DNA from: Protaetiibacter larvae
Lineage (GTDB): Bacteria; Actinomycetota; Actinomycetes; Actinomycetales; Microbacteriaceae
Direction of reading: 5' to 3'
Length of the DNA: 64,000 nt
Assembly (NCBI RefSeq): GCF_008365275.1
Contig: NZ_CP043504.1
Span: 2,108,001 to 2,172,000, forward strand
Shown here: positions 17,043 through 25,516 of the stretch, in pieces
Layout of the letters: every line of letters begins with the position of its first letter
Position numbering within the stretch: position 1 is the first letter of the stretch
Program-made: the position numbers and the translations under genes
Notes under the pieces: model-generated
Seen by the model: the letters and a program-made list of their open reading frames with translations, nothing else
Told to the model about the DNA's origin: nothing
The model's database searches: none

Positions 17043-17483
17043 TCAGCGCGCGCCGCGATGCGCGGCCTCGAGCCGCGCCGTCGCGTCCTCCGCGCGATGA
17101 GCCTCGGACCAGTGCGCCCAGTCGACCGGATGACCCCGCAGCACCGACTCCAGCTGGTCGAGTCGCAACGACCACAGCCGCGAGCGGTCGGCGAGCCGCC
17201 CCCACTCGTCGGACGCCTCGAGCACCAGGCGGGTGCGGGTGCCGCGCGTGCCCCCGGGACGTGCCTCCAACTCGATCCGCAGCTCCCCGAACGCCCGGGA
17301 GCTCACCTGCAGCACGGCGGGGAGCTCCGGGGTGTCGGGCTCGGCGAAGACGACCGGGACGGTGCCCGTGACGAGACGCTCGCTCGGGTGCAGCCAGCCC
17401 TCGACGAGCACGGGGTCGACGAGGGCCTCCCACACGATCTCGCGCGGGAGGTCGATCTCGCGTTCGAGTCGCAGCGCCTCCAC
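17043..17483 (-). CDS. SRPBCC/START-like ligand-binding protein
   Basis: 146 residues from GTG 17483, chosen because TAGCGT lies 7 nt upstream and because the homologous fold starts there: LEREIDLPREIVWEALVDPVL is the usual first strand and helix of activator-of-Hsp90-ATPase/SRPBCC proteins (split here for length: LEREIDLPREIVWEAL then VDPVL). A C-terminal helix contains WSLRLDQLESVLRG. These proteins bind hydrophobic ligands in a deep pocket; the ligand is unknown. A farther upstream in-frame start would overlap the MFS gene and is rejected. Confidence 0.75.
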   Translation of the reverse strand: MEALRLEREIDLPREIVWEALVDPVLVEGWLHPSERLVTGTVPVVFAEPDTPELPAVLQVSSRAFGELRIELEARPGGTRGTRTRLVLEASDEWGRLADRSRLWSLRLDQLESVLRGHPVDWAHWSEAHRAEDATARLEAAHRGAR

Positions 17484-17553
17484 CGCTCCCACGCTACGCC
17501 GAGCGTCCACTCGGGGACGGTCCCCCCGCCGCAACTCGAGCGACGCGCCCGGC

Positions 17554-18846
17554 TCAGATCTCGGAGTCGACCGTGCGCCCCCGGGCGAGCAGCGCGGCGA
17601 CCGGAAGCACCAGGACGACGACCACGAGCAGGAAGACGAGCGGCACCGTCCATCCGCCACTCGCGTCATGCAGCATCCCGACCACGAACGGACCGACCGC
17701 ACCCAGCAGATAGCCGATCGTCTGCACGAAGCCGGAGAGCGCGACCGTCGTCTCGGGGCTCGACGAGCGCAGGTTGATGAGCACGAGCGCGAGCGGGAAC
17801 AGCAGCGGACCGGAGCCGGCGCTCGCCACCCAGAGCGCCGTGGCCGTACCCGGCACCAGCAGCAGCCCCAGATAGCCGACCACGAAGAACGCCCCGCCCA
17901 GCAGCGCGAGCCACGCGGCGCTGCGCGGGAACCGCGCCGCCACCACCGGCACGATCAGTCCGGCCGGGAAGCCCATGAAGGCATACAGCGCGAGCAGGGC
18001 ACCCGCCGCCGCGTCGTCGGCACCCGCGTGCTCCACGAGCAGCTTCGGCAGCCAGGCGAAGCACGCGTAGGCCGCCAGGCTCGAGCTGCCGAACATGACC
18101 GCGATCGCCCAGGCGGTGGGCGATCGCAGCATCCGCGCCCCGACACGCGCGCGGGGCGCCGGATGCGACTCGACGGCCGCCTCCGTCGCGGCGGCCTGCG
18201 CGTCGCCCAGCTCGATCGCCCCCAGTTCGATCGGACCGGTGCGCACCTCGTCGCCCGGCGCGACGACCGGCACCGGGCGGCGCTCGAGGAGCACGGCGAC
18301 CCACGGGATCGCGGCGACCGCGCTCACGAGCACCCACATCGCGAGCGACAGGCGCCACCCGACGGCATCCGCCACGGGCACCGCGATGAGCGCAGGAACC
18401 GCCGTCGAGATCGACAGCAGGGTCGCGTAGAGCGAGGTCACGAGGCCCACGCGGTCGGGGAAGTAGCGTCGCACGACGGGCGGCAGCAGCACGTTGCCGA
18501 CACCCACCCCGAGCAGCGTCACGACGCTCGCGAGGGTCAGGACGGTCGACTCCGGCGCGACCGCGCGACCCAGATGGCCGAGGACCATGGCGGCGAGCGC
18601 CGCGAGCAGCCCCCGCTCGAGGCCCAGACGCCGGGCCACCCACGGCGCGAGCAGCCCGCTCGCCGCGAACGCGAGCGGCGGCGCTGCGCCGATGATGCCG
18701 AGCACGAGCGGCCCGAGCACGATGTCGTCGTCGATGCGGTCGAGGATCGGCGAGAGCGCCGCGACCGGGGTGCGCAGGCTCAGGGCGACGAGCAGGATGC
18801 CGACCAGTGCGAGGGAGCGGCCCGCCCAGAGCGGGCGCACGGTCAC
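17554..18846 (-). CDS. CynX/NimT-like MFS transporter
   Basis: 430 residues, GTG 18846 overlapping the ribF stop (GTGA). Twelve hydrophobic segments in two halves with a hydrophilic loop near residues 195-235. The first helix has ALSLRTPVAALSPILD, and the loop-2 region VARRLGLERG is typical of the cyanate permease (CynX/YeaN/NimT) branch of the MFS. Substrates in this branch include cyanate and 2-nitroimidazole. Substrate here unknown. Confidence 0.85.
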   Translation of the reverse strand: MTVRPLWAGRSLALVGILLVALSLRTPVAALSPILDRIDDDIVLGPLVLGIIGAAPPLAFAASGLLAPWVARRLGLERGLLAALAAMVLGHLGRAVAPESTVLTLASVVTLLGVGVGNVLLPPVVRRYFPDRVGLVTSLYATLLSISTAVPALIAVPVADAVGWRLSLAMWVLVSAVAAIPWVAVLLERRPVPVVAPGDEVRTGPIELGAIELGDAQAAATEAAVESHPAPRARVGARMLRSPTAWAIAVMFGSSSLAAYACFAWLPKLLVEHAGADDAAAGALLALYAFMGFPAGLIVPVVAARFPRSAAWLALLGGAFFVVGYLGLLLVPGTATALWVASAGSGPLLFPLALVLINLRSSSPETTVALSGFVQTIGYLLGAVGPFVVGMLHDASGGWTVPLVFLLVVVVLVLPVAALLARGRTVDSEI

Positions 18847-19805
18847 CCGCGCTCCGCGAGGATCCGGCGCGCCTCGTCCGCGTCGCGGCGAATCGCGGCG
18901 ATGAGCTCGTCGAGCGAGTCGAACTTCTCCATGCCGCGCACGAAGTCCACGAACGCGAGCTCGATCGTGCGGCCGTAGAGATCCAGCTCGACGTCCAGCA
19001 GGTGCGCCTCGGCCTGATGCTGCGGGACGCCGTCGAAGGTCGGATTGTTGCCGATCGACACCGCGGCCGGATACCGCACCCCGTCGACGGTCGCCCAGGC
19101 GGCGTACACCCCGTCGGCCGGCAGGAAGCCCTCGAGCCGCACGGGGTCGAGGTTGGCGGTCGGGTAGCCGAGCTCGCGCCCGCGCCGCTCCCCCGCGACG
19201 ACGACCGAGCGCACGGACGGCAGCCGCCCGAGCACCCGGGCGCCCTCCGCGACGCGTCCCGCTTCGAGCGCCTCGCGCACCCACGTCGAGGAGGCGCGAC
19301 GCTCGGTCGGCTCGCCGGGGCGCTCCTCCCCCGCGCGCACGTCGTCGATGAGCACCACGTCGAAGCCGCTCGCCTCGCCGAGCAGGCGCAGCAGCGCCAC
19401 ATCGCCCGCGCCCTTGCGCCCGAACCGGAAGTCGCTGCCCGCGAGCACAACCCGCGCGCGCAGGGCATCCACGATCACGCGGCGCACGAACTCCTCGGGC
19501 TCGAGATCGGCGAGCTGCTGATCGAACGCGAGCATGAGGGTCGCGTCGACGCCGGCGTCCTCGAGCAGTTCGCGCTTCTGCGCGTTGCTCACGAGCGGCG
19601 AGGGGCAGAACGCGGGCGCCAGCAACGACAGCGGATGCCGGTCGAAGGTCACGACAGCCGTGACGAGCCCGCGTTCGGCCGCCACGGCGGCGAGCCGCGC
19701 GAGCACCATCCGGTGACCGGTGTGCACCCCGTCGAACTTGCCGATCGTGACGGCGCTCGGACCGAAGCCTCCGGGCACGGCCTCGAGGGAGTCGAAGAAC
19801 TCCAT
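18843..19805 (-). CDS. ribF: Bifunctional riboflavin kinase/FAD synthetase
   Basis: 320 residues from ATG 19805. The N-terminal FAD synthetase domain has GKFDGVHTGHRMVLA (nucleotidyl-transferase HxGH) and the STWVREAL region; the C-terminal kinase has GRELGYPTANL and the NPTFDG motif. It converts riboflavin to FMN and then FAD. Its start overlaps the stop of the small membrane protein upstream (TGATG) and its stop overlaps the MFS start. Confidence 0.95.
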   Translation of the reverse strand: MEFFDSLEAVPGGFGPSAVTIGKFDGVHTGHRMVLARLAAVAAERGLVTAVVTFDRHPLSLLAPAFCPSPLVSNAQKRELLEDAGVDATLMLAFDQQLADLEPEEFVRRVIVDALRARVVLAGSDFRFGRKGAGDVALLRLLGEASGFDVVLIDDVRAGEERPGEPTERRASSTWVREALEAGRVAEGARVLGRLPSVRSVVVAGERRGRELGYPTANLDPVRLEGFLPADGVYAAWATVDGVRYPAAVSIGNNPTFDGVPQHQAEAHLLDVELDLYGRTIELAFVDFVRGMEKFDSLDELIAAIRRDADEARRILAERG

Positions 19806-20260
19806 CAGGCGCTCGCGGTCACCCGCGCGCGGCGACGCAGCCACAGGATGCCGAGCACGGGCAGCACGAGCGGCACGAAGAGGTAGCCCGCACCGAAGGC
19901 GCTCCACACCGTGGCCTCGCGACCGAAGGGGTTGGAGTCCTCGAGACCGAGCACACCGGGCGCCACGAGCGAGAGGGTGCCGATCACGAGCACACCCGCG
20001 AGCTCGAAGCTGATGGTGACCCAGGCGAGGCGGTCCCAGCCCAGGGCGAGCGAGAGCGTCGCGAGCACGTACACGATGGCGGCGACCCCGGAGAGCGTGA
20101 AGGCGATGGGCGCCTCGGCGAAGCGGTCGATGATCTGGAAGACCGAGCGGCCGAGGGCGGCGATCGCGAGGATCGCGTAGACGGCGACGAGCACGCGCCC
20201 GATGCCGGATGCTCGGGAACGCGGCGCTCGGGAACGGGACGAACGGGTCTGGGCGGACAT
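19805..20260 (-). CDS. Four-helix membrane protein next to ribF
   Basis: 151 residues from ATG 20260, with TAGTCT 7 nt upstream. A basic Ser/Arg-rich N-terminus is followed by four hydrophobic helices and a short Arg-rich C-terminus (WLRRRARVTASA). Its stop overlaps the ribF ATG, so it is translationally coupled to ribF. No known family recognised. Confidence 0.75.
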   Translation of the reverse strand: MSAQTRSSRSRAPRSRASGIGRVLVAVYAILAIAALGRSVFQIIDRFAEAPIAFTLSGVAAIVYVLATLSLALGWDRLAWVTISFELAGVLVIGTLSLVAPGVLGLEDSNPFGREATVWSAFGAGYLFVPLVLPVLGILWLRRRARVTASA

Positions 20261-20267
20261 CCCGTCC

Positions 20268-20273
20268 AGACTA
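20268..20273 (-). promoter_or_regulatory. Leaderless -10 box for the ribF unit
   Basis: TAGTCT on the minus strand lies 7 nt before ATG 20260, giving the membrane protein-ribF-MFS unit its own promoter. Confidence 0.5.
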
Positions 20274-20292
20274 TCCCTCCCCGTGCCGCGGC

Positions 20293-20661
20293 TCAGGCGA
20301 GTTGCACGTTCCAGATCTGCTCCATGCGCCACAGCATCACGGCGATGGCGAAGGCGGCCGCCCCGAGCACGACGTTCGACCAGCGGGTGCGCTCCACGAG
20401 CCCCCACACGATCGCGAGCGGCGGGATGACGAGGGCGGAGATCAGGTACGCCCAGAACTCGACGGGGTTGCCGGTGGGCGGGTTGCCGGCCGCCGGCGCG
20501 ACGATCGCCACCACCGCCTGGGCGACGAGCAGCAGCTCGACCGCCGCGAGCGAGAGCACCGTGAGGTCATTGGGCTTACGGCCGATGAGCCCCAGCACCA
20601 CGGCGAGCAGACCGACGAGGCAGGCGAGCACCAGCTGGACGATCGTGAACGGCAGGATCAC
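20293..20661 (-). CDS. Membrane protein coupled to truB
   Basis: 122 residues, GTG 20661 overlapping the truB stop (GTGA). Four hydrophobic segments, with GNPPTGNPVEFWAYLISALVIPPL in the middle (quoted in part: GNPPTGNPVEFWAYL). No enzyme motif. Similar small proteins occur in actinobacterial ribF/truB neighbourhoods, but the function is unknown. Confidence 0.75.
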   Translation of the reverse strand: MILPFTIVQLVLACLVGLLAVVLGLIGRKPNDLTVLSLAAVELLLVAQAVVAIVAPAAGNPPTGNPVEFWAYLISALVIPPLAIVWGLVERTRWSNVVLGAAAFAIAVMLWRMEQIWNVQLA

Positions 20662-21572
20662 GGCAGCACCTCCGCGGTCGGAAGACCGAGCAGCACGCGC
20701 GCGCGCTCGGCACGGATCTCGACGAGGGCCGCGAGGCGCCCCTCGGGGGTCAGCGCGGCCGCGACCTCGGCGTCGGGCGCGTCGATCGCCACGCGCTTGC
20801 CGTGCGCGAGGTCGCGGGTGGTGTCGCCGTCGAGGCGGACGACCGGGAACAGTCGCGCCGCGACGTCGGCCGGATCGAGCAGCACCTCGGCCGCGGGGAA
20901 GCGCGCGACCGCATCCGGATCGGCGCGCGGATCCGGCAGCTCCACGGCATCCGCGACCGCGAAGGGCCCCACGCGGGTGCGCCGCAGCGCCGTGAGGTGG
21001 CCCCCCACGCCGAGCCCCGCACCGAGGTCGCGCGCGAGGGAGCGGATGTAGGTGCCCGAACTGCACTCCACCCGCACCTCGAGGTCGATGACCGCGCCCT
21101 CGCGCCGCGTCGCGAGCAGTTCGAAGGTGCGGATGACCACGGGCCGCGCCGCCAGGGTCACCTCGTGACCTGCGCGGGCCAGATCGTAGGCGCGTCGGCC
21201 GTCGACCTTGATGGCGCTGAAGCTGCTCGGGATCTGCTCGAGCGGGCCCGTGAGCGCGGCGATGCCGGCGGCGATCGCGGCATCCCCGACGCCTCTCGCG
21301 TCGGCTCGCGACACGATCTCGCCGTCGGCGTCGTCGGTGTCGGTCGCGGCCCCCAGCCGGATGGTCGCCGTGTACTCCTTGTCGAGCCCCACGAGATAGC
21401 TCAGCAGCCGCGTCGCGCTCTCGACGCCCAGCAGCAGCAGCCCGGTCGCCATCGGATCGAGGGTGCCGGCGTGCCCGACCTTGCGCGTGCCCAGCAGGCG
21501 CCGGGCGCGCGCGACGACGTCGTGGCTCGTGATGCCGGACGGCTTGTCGACGAGCAGCAGTCCGCTCGTCAC
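20658..21572 (-). CDS. truB: tRNA pseudouridine(55) synthase
   Basis: 304 residues, GTG 21572 overlapping the TetR stop (GTGA). Catalytic motif GHAGTLDPMATGLL with the nucleophilic Asp; LDKEYTATIRLG and SSFSAIKVDGRRAYDLAR are the other family blocks. Makes Psi55 in the T loop of tRNA. Usually truB follows rbfA; here it is behind a TetR gene and 9 kb from rbfA. It may therefore depend on the TetR promoter. Confidence 0.95.
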   Translation of the reverse strand: MTSGLLLVDKPSGITSHDVVARARRLLGTRKVGHAGTLDPMATGLLLLGVESATRLLSYLVGLDKEYTATIRLGAATDTDDADGEIVSRADARGVGDAAIAAGIAALTGPLEQIPSSFSAIKVDGRRAYDLARAGHEVTLAARPVVIRTFELLATRREGAVIDLEVRVECSSGTYIRSLARDLGAGLGVGGHLTALRRTRVGPFAVADAVELPDPRADPDAVARFPAAEVLLDPADVAARLFPVVRLDGDTTRDLAHGKRVAIDAPDAEVAAALTPEGRLAALVEIRAERARVLLGLPTAEVLP

Positions 21573-22195
21573 GACTCGCGGTTCCGCAGTTCGAGCAGCA
21601 GGGGGAGCTTGGTGGGCAGCACCTGGTCGAGCAGTTCGCGCGAGACCGGGTCGCTCTCGTAGTCGTCGGCCATCCGCAGTCCCACCACGGTGTTGAGCAG
21701 CATGCCGTTGGCGAGGAACTCGCGGATGTCGTCGGGCGCGAGCCCGACCTCGTCGCGCAGGAAGACATGCACGCGACGCAGCCCGCCTCGGGCGGCGGGA
21801 CCCACGACCGGGTCGGAGCCCAGCAGGAACGCCTGCATGAGGCACAGCAGCAGTCCGCGGTCGGCGAGCAGGTCGACGTAGTGCCGGGCGACGCAGCCCG
21901 CGAGCTCGTGCGGGCCGAGCTGGGCGTCCGATCCCGCGGCCTCGTCGAGCGCCGCGCGGAACGAGCCGAGGATGCGCTCGAGCGCGCGGTCGACGACCTC
22001 GAGGAACAGCGCCTCCTTGCTGCCGAAGATGCGCACGACGTAGGGCTGGCTGACGCCCGCCGCGCGGGCGATCACGTCGGTGGTCGCACCGTGGTAGCCG
22101 CGCTCGCCGAAGACCGCGGTGGCCGCCTCCAGGATGAGCAGTCGGCGATCCTCGGACCGCATCCGGGTCGCCGGCTCGGGCGCCGTCGTCGTCAT
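21569..22195 (-). CDS. TetR/AcrR family transcriptional regulator
   Basis: 208 residues from ATG 22195 (ATG 22204 is the alternative; TAACAT 7 nt upstream of 22195 supports the shorter form). Helix-turn-helix at about 20-65: ILEAATAVFGERGYHGATTDVIARAAGVSQPYVVRIFGSKE (quoted in part: AVFGERGYHGATTDVIARAA). The C-terminal ligand domain is all helical. It diverges from the DHA2 exporter gene and two dyads in between are likely operators, so it should repress both itself and the exporter until a toxic ligand binds. Its stop overlaps truB. Confidence 0.9.
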   Translation of the reverse strand: MTTTAPEPATRMRSEDRRLLILEAATAVFGERGYHGATTDVIARAAGVSQPYVVRIFGSKEALFLEVVDRALERILGSFRAALDEAAGSDAQLGPHELAGCVARHYVDLLADRGLLLCLMQAFLLGSDPVVGPAARGGLRRVHVFLRDEVGLAPDDIREFLANGMLLNTVVGLRMADDYESDPVSRELLDQVLPTKLPLLLELRNRES

Positions 22196-22202
22196 GCTTG
22201 AC

Positions 22203-22208
22203 ATGTTA
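22203..22208 (-). promoter_or_regulatory. Leaderless -10 box of the TetR gene
   Basis: TAACAT on the minus strand, 7 nt before ATG 22195. It overlaps operator 1, consistent with autorepression. Confidence 0.45.
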
Positions 22209-22220
22209 TCAATCGATTAC
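22205..22220. promoter_or_regulatory. TetR operator 1
   Basis: GTTATCAATCGATTAC: a 6-4-6 dyad with one mismatch. It has the same architecture as operator 2, centre to centre 30 bp apart. Confidence 0.7.
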
Positions 22221-22226
22221 TAGTCT
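22221..22226 (+). promoter_or_regulatory. -10 box of the DHA2 exporter gene
   Basis: TAGTCT between the two operators; its transcription start would fall just before operator 2. Confidence 0.4.
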
Positions 22227-22234
22227 CGCACGTT

Positions 22235-22250
22235 GTAATCATTCGATTAC
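22235..22250. promoter_or_regulatory. TetR operator 2
   Basis: GTAATCATTCGATTAC: a perfect 6-4-6 dyad (GTAATC/GATTAC) in the leader of the exporter gene. Confidence 0.75.
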
Positions 22251-22287
22251 CACTTTCATGCATCCGCCGCCGACCATCGGAGCAATC

Positions 22288-23802
22288 ATGACCACCTCCC
22301 CCACTCCCGAGGCCTCGACCCGCCCGCCGCGACGGATCCCGTTCGGGCTCGTCGTGCTCGCCACCGCCCTGCCCATGTTCATGGCGACGCTCGACAACCT
22401 CGTGATGACCAACGCGCTCCCCGCGATCCGCCTCGACCTCGGTGCGAGCATCGAAGAGCTGCAGTGGTTCATGAACGCCTACACGCTCGCCTTCGCGAGC
22501 TTCATCCTCATGACCGTCGCCCTCGGCGATCGATTCGGGCGCCGCACCTTCTTCGTGGGCGGCATCCTGCTGTTCACCCTCGCCTCCGCGGCGGCGGCGC
22601 TCGCGACCGACCCCGCGCAGCTCATCGTCGCCCGTGCGGTGCAGGGGCTCGGCGGCGCCGCGATCATGCCGCTCTCGCTCTCGCTGCTGGCCGGATCCGT
22701 GCCGGATCGCCGCCGGCCCCTCGCGATCGGCATCTGGGGCGGCATCTCCGGCATCGCCGTCGCCACGGGACCGCTCGTCGGCGGCGCCGTCGTCGACGGC
22801 TGGAACTGGAACGCCATCTTCTGGCTCAACGTGCCGATCGGCGTGATCGCCGTGCCGCTCGCGCTCGCGCTGCTGCCCAACGCCTTCGGCGAGAAGCTGC
22901 GCGCCGACCTGCTGGGCCTCGTGCTCGCGGGGCTGGGTGTGCTGGGCCTCGTCTGGGGCATCGTGCGCGGCAACGACGCGGGCTGGGACAGCCCCGAGGT
23001 GCTGCTCGGGCTCATCGGCGGCGGCATCCTGCTCGTGCTGTTCGTCGTATGGGAGTCGCGCACCACCGCGCCCCTGCTGCCGCTGCGGCTGTTCCGCGAC
23101 CGATCGTTCAGCGTGGCGAACGCGGTCGGACTCGGCTTCGGATTCGGGATGTTCGGCTCGGTGTTCATCCTCATCCAGTTCCTGCAGATCGTGCAGGGCT
23201 ACTCGGCACTCGAAGCCGGCGTGCTCACGATGCCGTGGACGCTCGCGCCCATGGTCGTCGCCCCGCTCGCGGGAGCCTTCTCGCCGCGCATCGGCACGCG
23301 GAACCTCATCGTTGCGGGACTCGTCGCCCAGGCGACCGCGCTGTTCTGGCTCGCCATGACGATGACCGCCGAGGTGGCCTACGCCGAGCTCGTCGGACCG
23401 TTCATCCTCGCCGGCATCGGGATGGGGCTCGTGTTCGCGCCGTCGTCGACCGCGGTGCTCGCCCGCATCGCACCCGTCGACACGGCGAAGGCCTCGGGGG
23501 CCAACTCGACCATCCGCGAGATCGGCGTCGCCCTCGGCGTGGCGGTGCTCACCGCCGTCTTCACCGGCGCCGGAGGCCAGCTCACCCCCACGGGCTACGT
23601 GGATGCGGCGATCCCCGCCATCCTCACGGGGGCCGCCGTGATCGCGGTCACCGCGGTCGTCGCGATCCTGCTGCCCGCGGGACGCCTCGCCCGCCCTCGC
23701 CGGCAGAGCGCGGCCGCCGGGCACGAGGAAGCCGGGCACGAGGATGCCGTGATCGGGGAGGCTGTGGTCGCGGAGGCTGTGGTCGCGGAGGCCGGCGCCT
23801 AG
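22288..23802 (+). CDS. DHA2 family MFS multidrug exporter
   Basis: 504 residues from ATG 22288 with GGAG 5 nt upstream; ATG 22258 is an alternative. Fourteen hydrophobic segments. Helix 1 has ATLDNLVMTNALPAI and the loop GDRFGRRTFF is motif A; motif C-like GPLVGGAVVDGWNWNAIFW is typical of EmrB/QacA drug:H+ antiporters (quoted: GPLVGGAVVDGWNWNAIF). The C-terminal tail is hydrophilic with short repeats (EAVVAEAVVAEAGA). Divergent from the TetR gene that should control it. Confidence 0.9.
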   Translation: MTTSPTPEASTRPPRRIPFGLVVLATALPMFMATLDNLVMTNALPAIRLDLGASIEELQWFMNAYTLAFASFILMTVALGDRFGRRTFFVGGILLFTLASAAAALATDPAQLIVARAVQGLGGAAIMPLSLSLLAGSVPDRRRPLAIGIWGGISGIAVATGPLVGGAVVDGWNWNAIFWLNVPIGVIAVPLALALLPNAFGEKLRADLLGLVLAGLGVLGLVWGIVRGNDAGWDSPEVLLGLIGGGILLVLFVVWESRTTAPLLPLRLFRDRSFSVANAVGLGFGFGMFGSVFILIQFLQIVQGYSALEAGVLTMPWTLAPMVVAPLAGAFSPRIGTRNLIVAGLVAQATALFWLAMTMTAEVAYAELVGPFILAGIGMGLVFAPSSTAVLARIAPVDTAKASGANSTIREIGVALGVAVLTAVFTGAGGQLTPTGYVDAAIPAILTGAAVIAVTAVVAILLPAGRLARPRRQSAAAGHEEAGHEDAVIGEAVVAEAVVAEAGA

Positions 23803-23805
23803 GCT
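23800..23805 (+). promoter_or_regulatory. Leaderless -10 box overlapping the exporter stop codon
   Basis: TAGGCT lies 6 nt before ATG 23812; its first three bases are the TAG stop of the exporter gene. Confidence 0.5.
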
Positions 23806-23811
23806 CGGTGC

Positions 23812-24807
23812 ATGCGGATCGGCGTGATCGGGGCAGGCGCGGTGGGCGGAACGCTCGCCGCCCTGCTCGCCTCCGCGGGGCACGAGGTCGAGGTGACCGC
23901 CCGCGGCGCGCAGCTCGACGCGATCCGCGCGGGCGGCCTGCGGCTCGACGGCGGCTGGGGTGAGCACCTCGCGCGGCTCACCGCGAACGCCACGCTCGCC
24001 GAGACGCCGGAACTCGTGGTGCTCGCGACGAAGGCCCAGGATGCCGCGACCGCGCTCGCCGCGAACGCCACCCGCATCGGCAGCACGCCCATCCTCGTGG
24101 TGCAGAACGGCCTCGGCGGGCTCCGCGTCGCCCACGAGGAGGCGCCCGACTCCCCCCTGCTCGGCGGGCTCGCGCTCTTCGCCGCCTCCTACCTCGAGCC
24201 GGGTCACGTGACCGTGACCGCGGCGCTGCCCGTCATCGTGGGCGCGGGGCCGGGCGCCGACCGTGCGCAGCTCGAGAGTCTCGCGGCCGTCCTCGCCGAG
24301 GCCGTGCCGATCGAGGTGACGGACGACATCACGGGCGCGCAGTGGACGAAGCTGCTCATCAACCACGTCAACGCGCTCCCGGCGATCACGGGCCTGAGCG
24401 TGCAGGAGGTCGTCGCCGACCGGGGACTTCGGCGCATCATGACCGCGAGCATGCGCGAGACGGTACGGATCGCCCGGCGCATCGGGGTGCGCTTCGGCCG
24501 GGTGCAGGGCGTCTCCGGCAGCCTGCTCGGGCTCGTCGGCGCGCTGCCCCTCGTGCTCGGCCAGCAGTTCCCCCGGCTGCTCGCCCGCCGGATGGGGGCC
24601 GTTCCGAACCCGGGGTCGACGCTGCAGAGCATCCGCCGTGGGCAGCTGACCGAGATCGACTACCTCAACGGCGCCGTGGTCGCCGCGGCCGCCGAGCACG
24701 GCCTCACGGCGCCCGTCAACGCGGCGATCGTCGCGCTCGTGCACGAGGTGGAGCGGGCGGGGACCTTCCTCTCCCCCACCGAGGTCGCCTCGCGCATCAT
24801 CCTGTAG
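23812..24807 (+). CDS. Ketopantoate reductase (ApbA/PanE) family protein
   Basis: 331 residues. N-terminal Rossmann fold GVIGAGAVGGTLAALLASAGHEV (quoted: GAGAVGG), then VLATKAQD and NGLGG; the C-terminal helical domain contains KLLINHVNALPAITGLS with the catalytic Lys-x(n)-Asn pattern, and SILQ-like GSTLQSIRRGQLTEIDYLNGAVV (quoted: TLQSIRRGQLTEIDYLNG). It reduces 2-oxo acids with NADPH; 2-dehydropantoate is the textbook substrate, but paralogues with other substrates are common. Confidence 0.85.
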   Translation: MRIGVIGAGAVGGTLAALLASAGHEVEVTARGAQLDAIRAGGLRLDGGWGEHLARLTANATLAETPELVVLATKAQDAATALAANATRIGSTPILVVQNGLGGLRVAHEEAPDSPLLGGLALFAASYLEPGHVTVTAALPVIVGAGPGADRAQLESLAAVLAEAVPIEVTDDITGAQWTKLLINHVNALPAITGLSVQEVVADRGLRRIMTASMRETVRIARRIGVRFGRVQGVSGSLLGLVGALPLVLGQQFPRLLARRMGAVPNPGSTLQSIRRGQLTEIDYLNGAVVAAAAEHGLTAPVNAAIVALVHEVERAGTFLSPTEVASRIIL

Positions 24808-24825
24808 CGGCCACCGGTTCCCCGC

Positions 24826-25494
24826 TCAGCAGGAGTCGGCGAACACCCGCCGCGGATGGGCGTGATCCGTGTTGTCGATGATCGCCGTCGCCGCCTGCCT
24901 CGGGTGCGCGTCGCGCTCGTACAGCTCCTGCGCGCCCGCGTAGCGCGCCGCGAGCTCGGGGCTCGGCTCGCTGCCATCGCGCACGCGCATCCGCTCCGCC
25001 CGCACCTCGGGGTCGGCGTCGAGCCAGAGCGTGTAGTTCCAGACGCCGCGCAACTCGGGCCGGTTGAGGAACACACCATCGACCACGAGGAACAGGTCGG
25101 CGGGCCCGGTGCGCCACTTCGGCTCCACCGGCACATCCCGGACGTAGTCGTAGGCGGCGGTGACGAAGGCCGCCGACCCCGCCATCCGGAACGGCTCGAT
25201 GAGCACCCGGCGGAAGACGTCGTAGCGGTACCCCTCACGGTAGCAGCCCTCGGCCGAGTACCGTCCCCGCCGGTACCGCTCCGCCGCGGAAGCGTGGAAG
25301 TCGTCGATCGAGGCCCGCACGACCGCATCGCCGCGCCGCTCGAACTCGCGGGCGAGATCGTCCGCGAACACCGTCTTCCCCGCGCCGTCGGGCCCGTCGA
25401 CGCCGATCGCGATGCGACCGCGGCGATAGTTCTGCAGGATCTCGTCGACGAGCGAGGCGATCACGTCCCGCCGCTCCGGTGCCCAACGCGCCAT
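24826..25494 (-). CDS. Uridine kinase-like P-loop kinase
   Basis: 222 residues from ATG 25494, 6 nt after TAGGCT. Walker A GPDGAGKT at 34-41, then SIDDFHASAAERYRRGRYS, the DDF motif typical of uridine kinase/phosphoribulokinase folds. A C-terminal LDADPEVRAERMRVRD is a lid region. Nucleoside or related kinase; uridine kinase is the closest textbook family, but specificity is unproven. Divergent from mutY with only 22 bp between them. Confidence 0.75.
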   Translation of the reverse strand: MARWAPERRDVIASLVDEILQNYRRGRIAIGVDGPDGAGKTVFADDLAREFERRGDAVVRASIDDFHASAAERYRRGRYSAEGCYREGYRYDVFRRVLIEPFRMAGSAAFVTAAYDYVRDVPVEPKWRTGPADLFLVVDGVFLNRPELRGVWNYTLWLDADPEVRAERMRVRDGSEPSPELAARYAGAQELYERDAHPRQAATAIIDNTDHAHPRRVFADSC

Positions 25495-25500
25495 GCCGTC

Positions 25501-25510
25501 AGCCTAATCT
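25501..25510. promoter_or_regulatory. Overlapping divergent leaderless promoters
   Basis: TAGGCT (minus, 25501-25506) is 6 nt before ATG 25494; TAATCT (plus, 25505-25510) is 6 nt before GTG 25517. The two -10 boxes share two bases. Confidence 0.5.
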
Positions 25511-25516
25511 GGCAGG

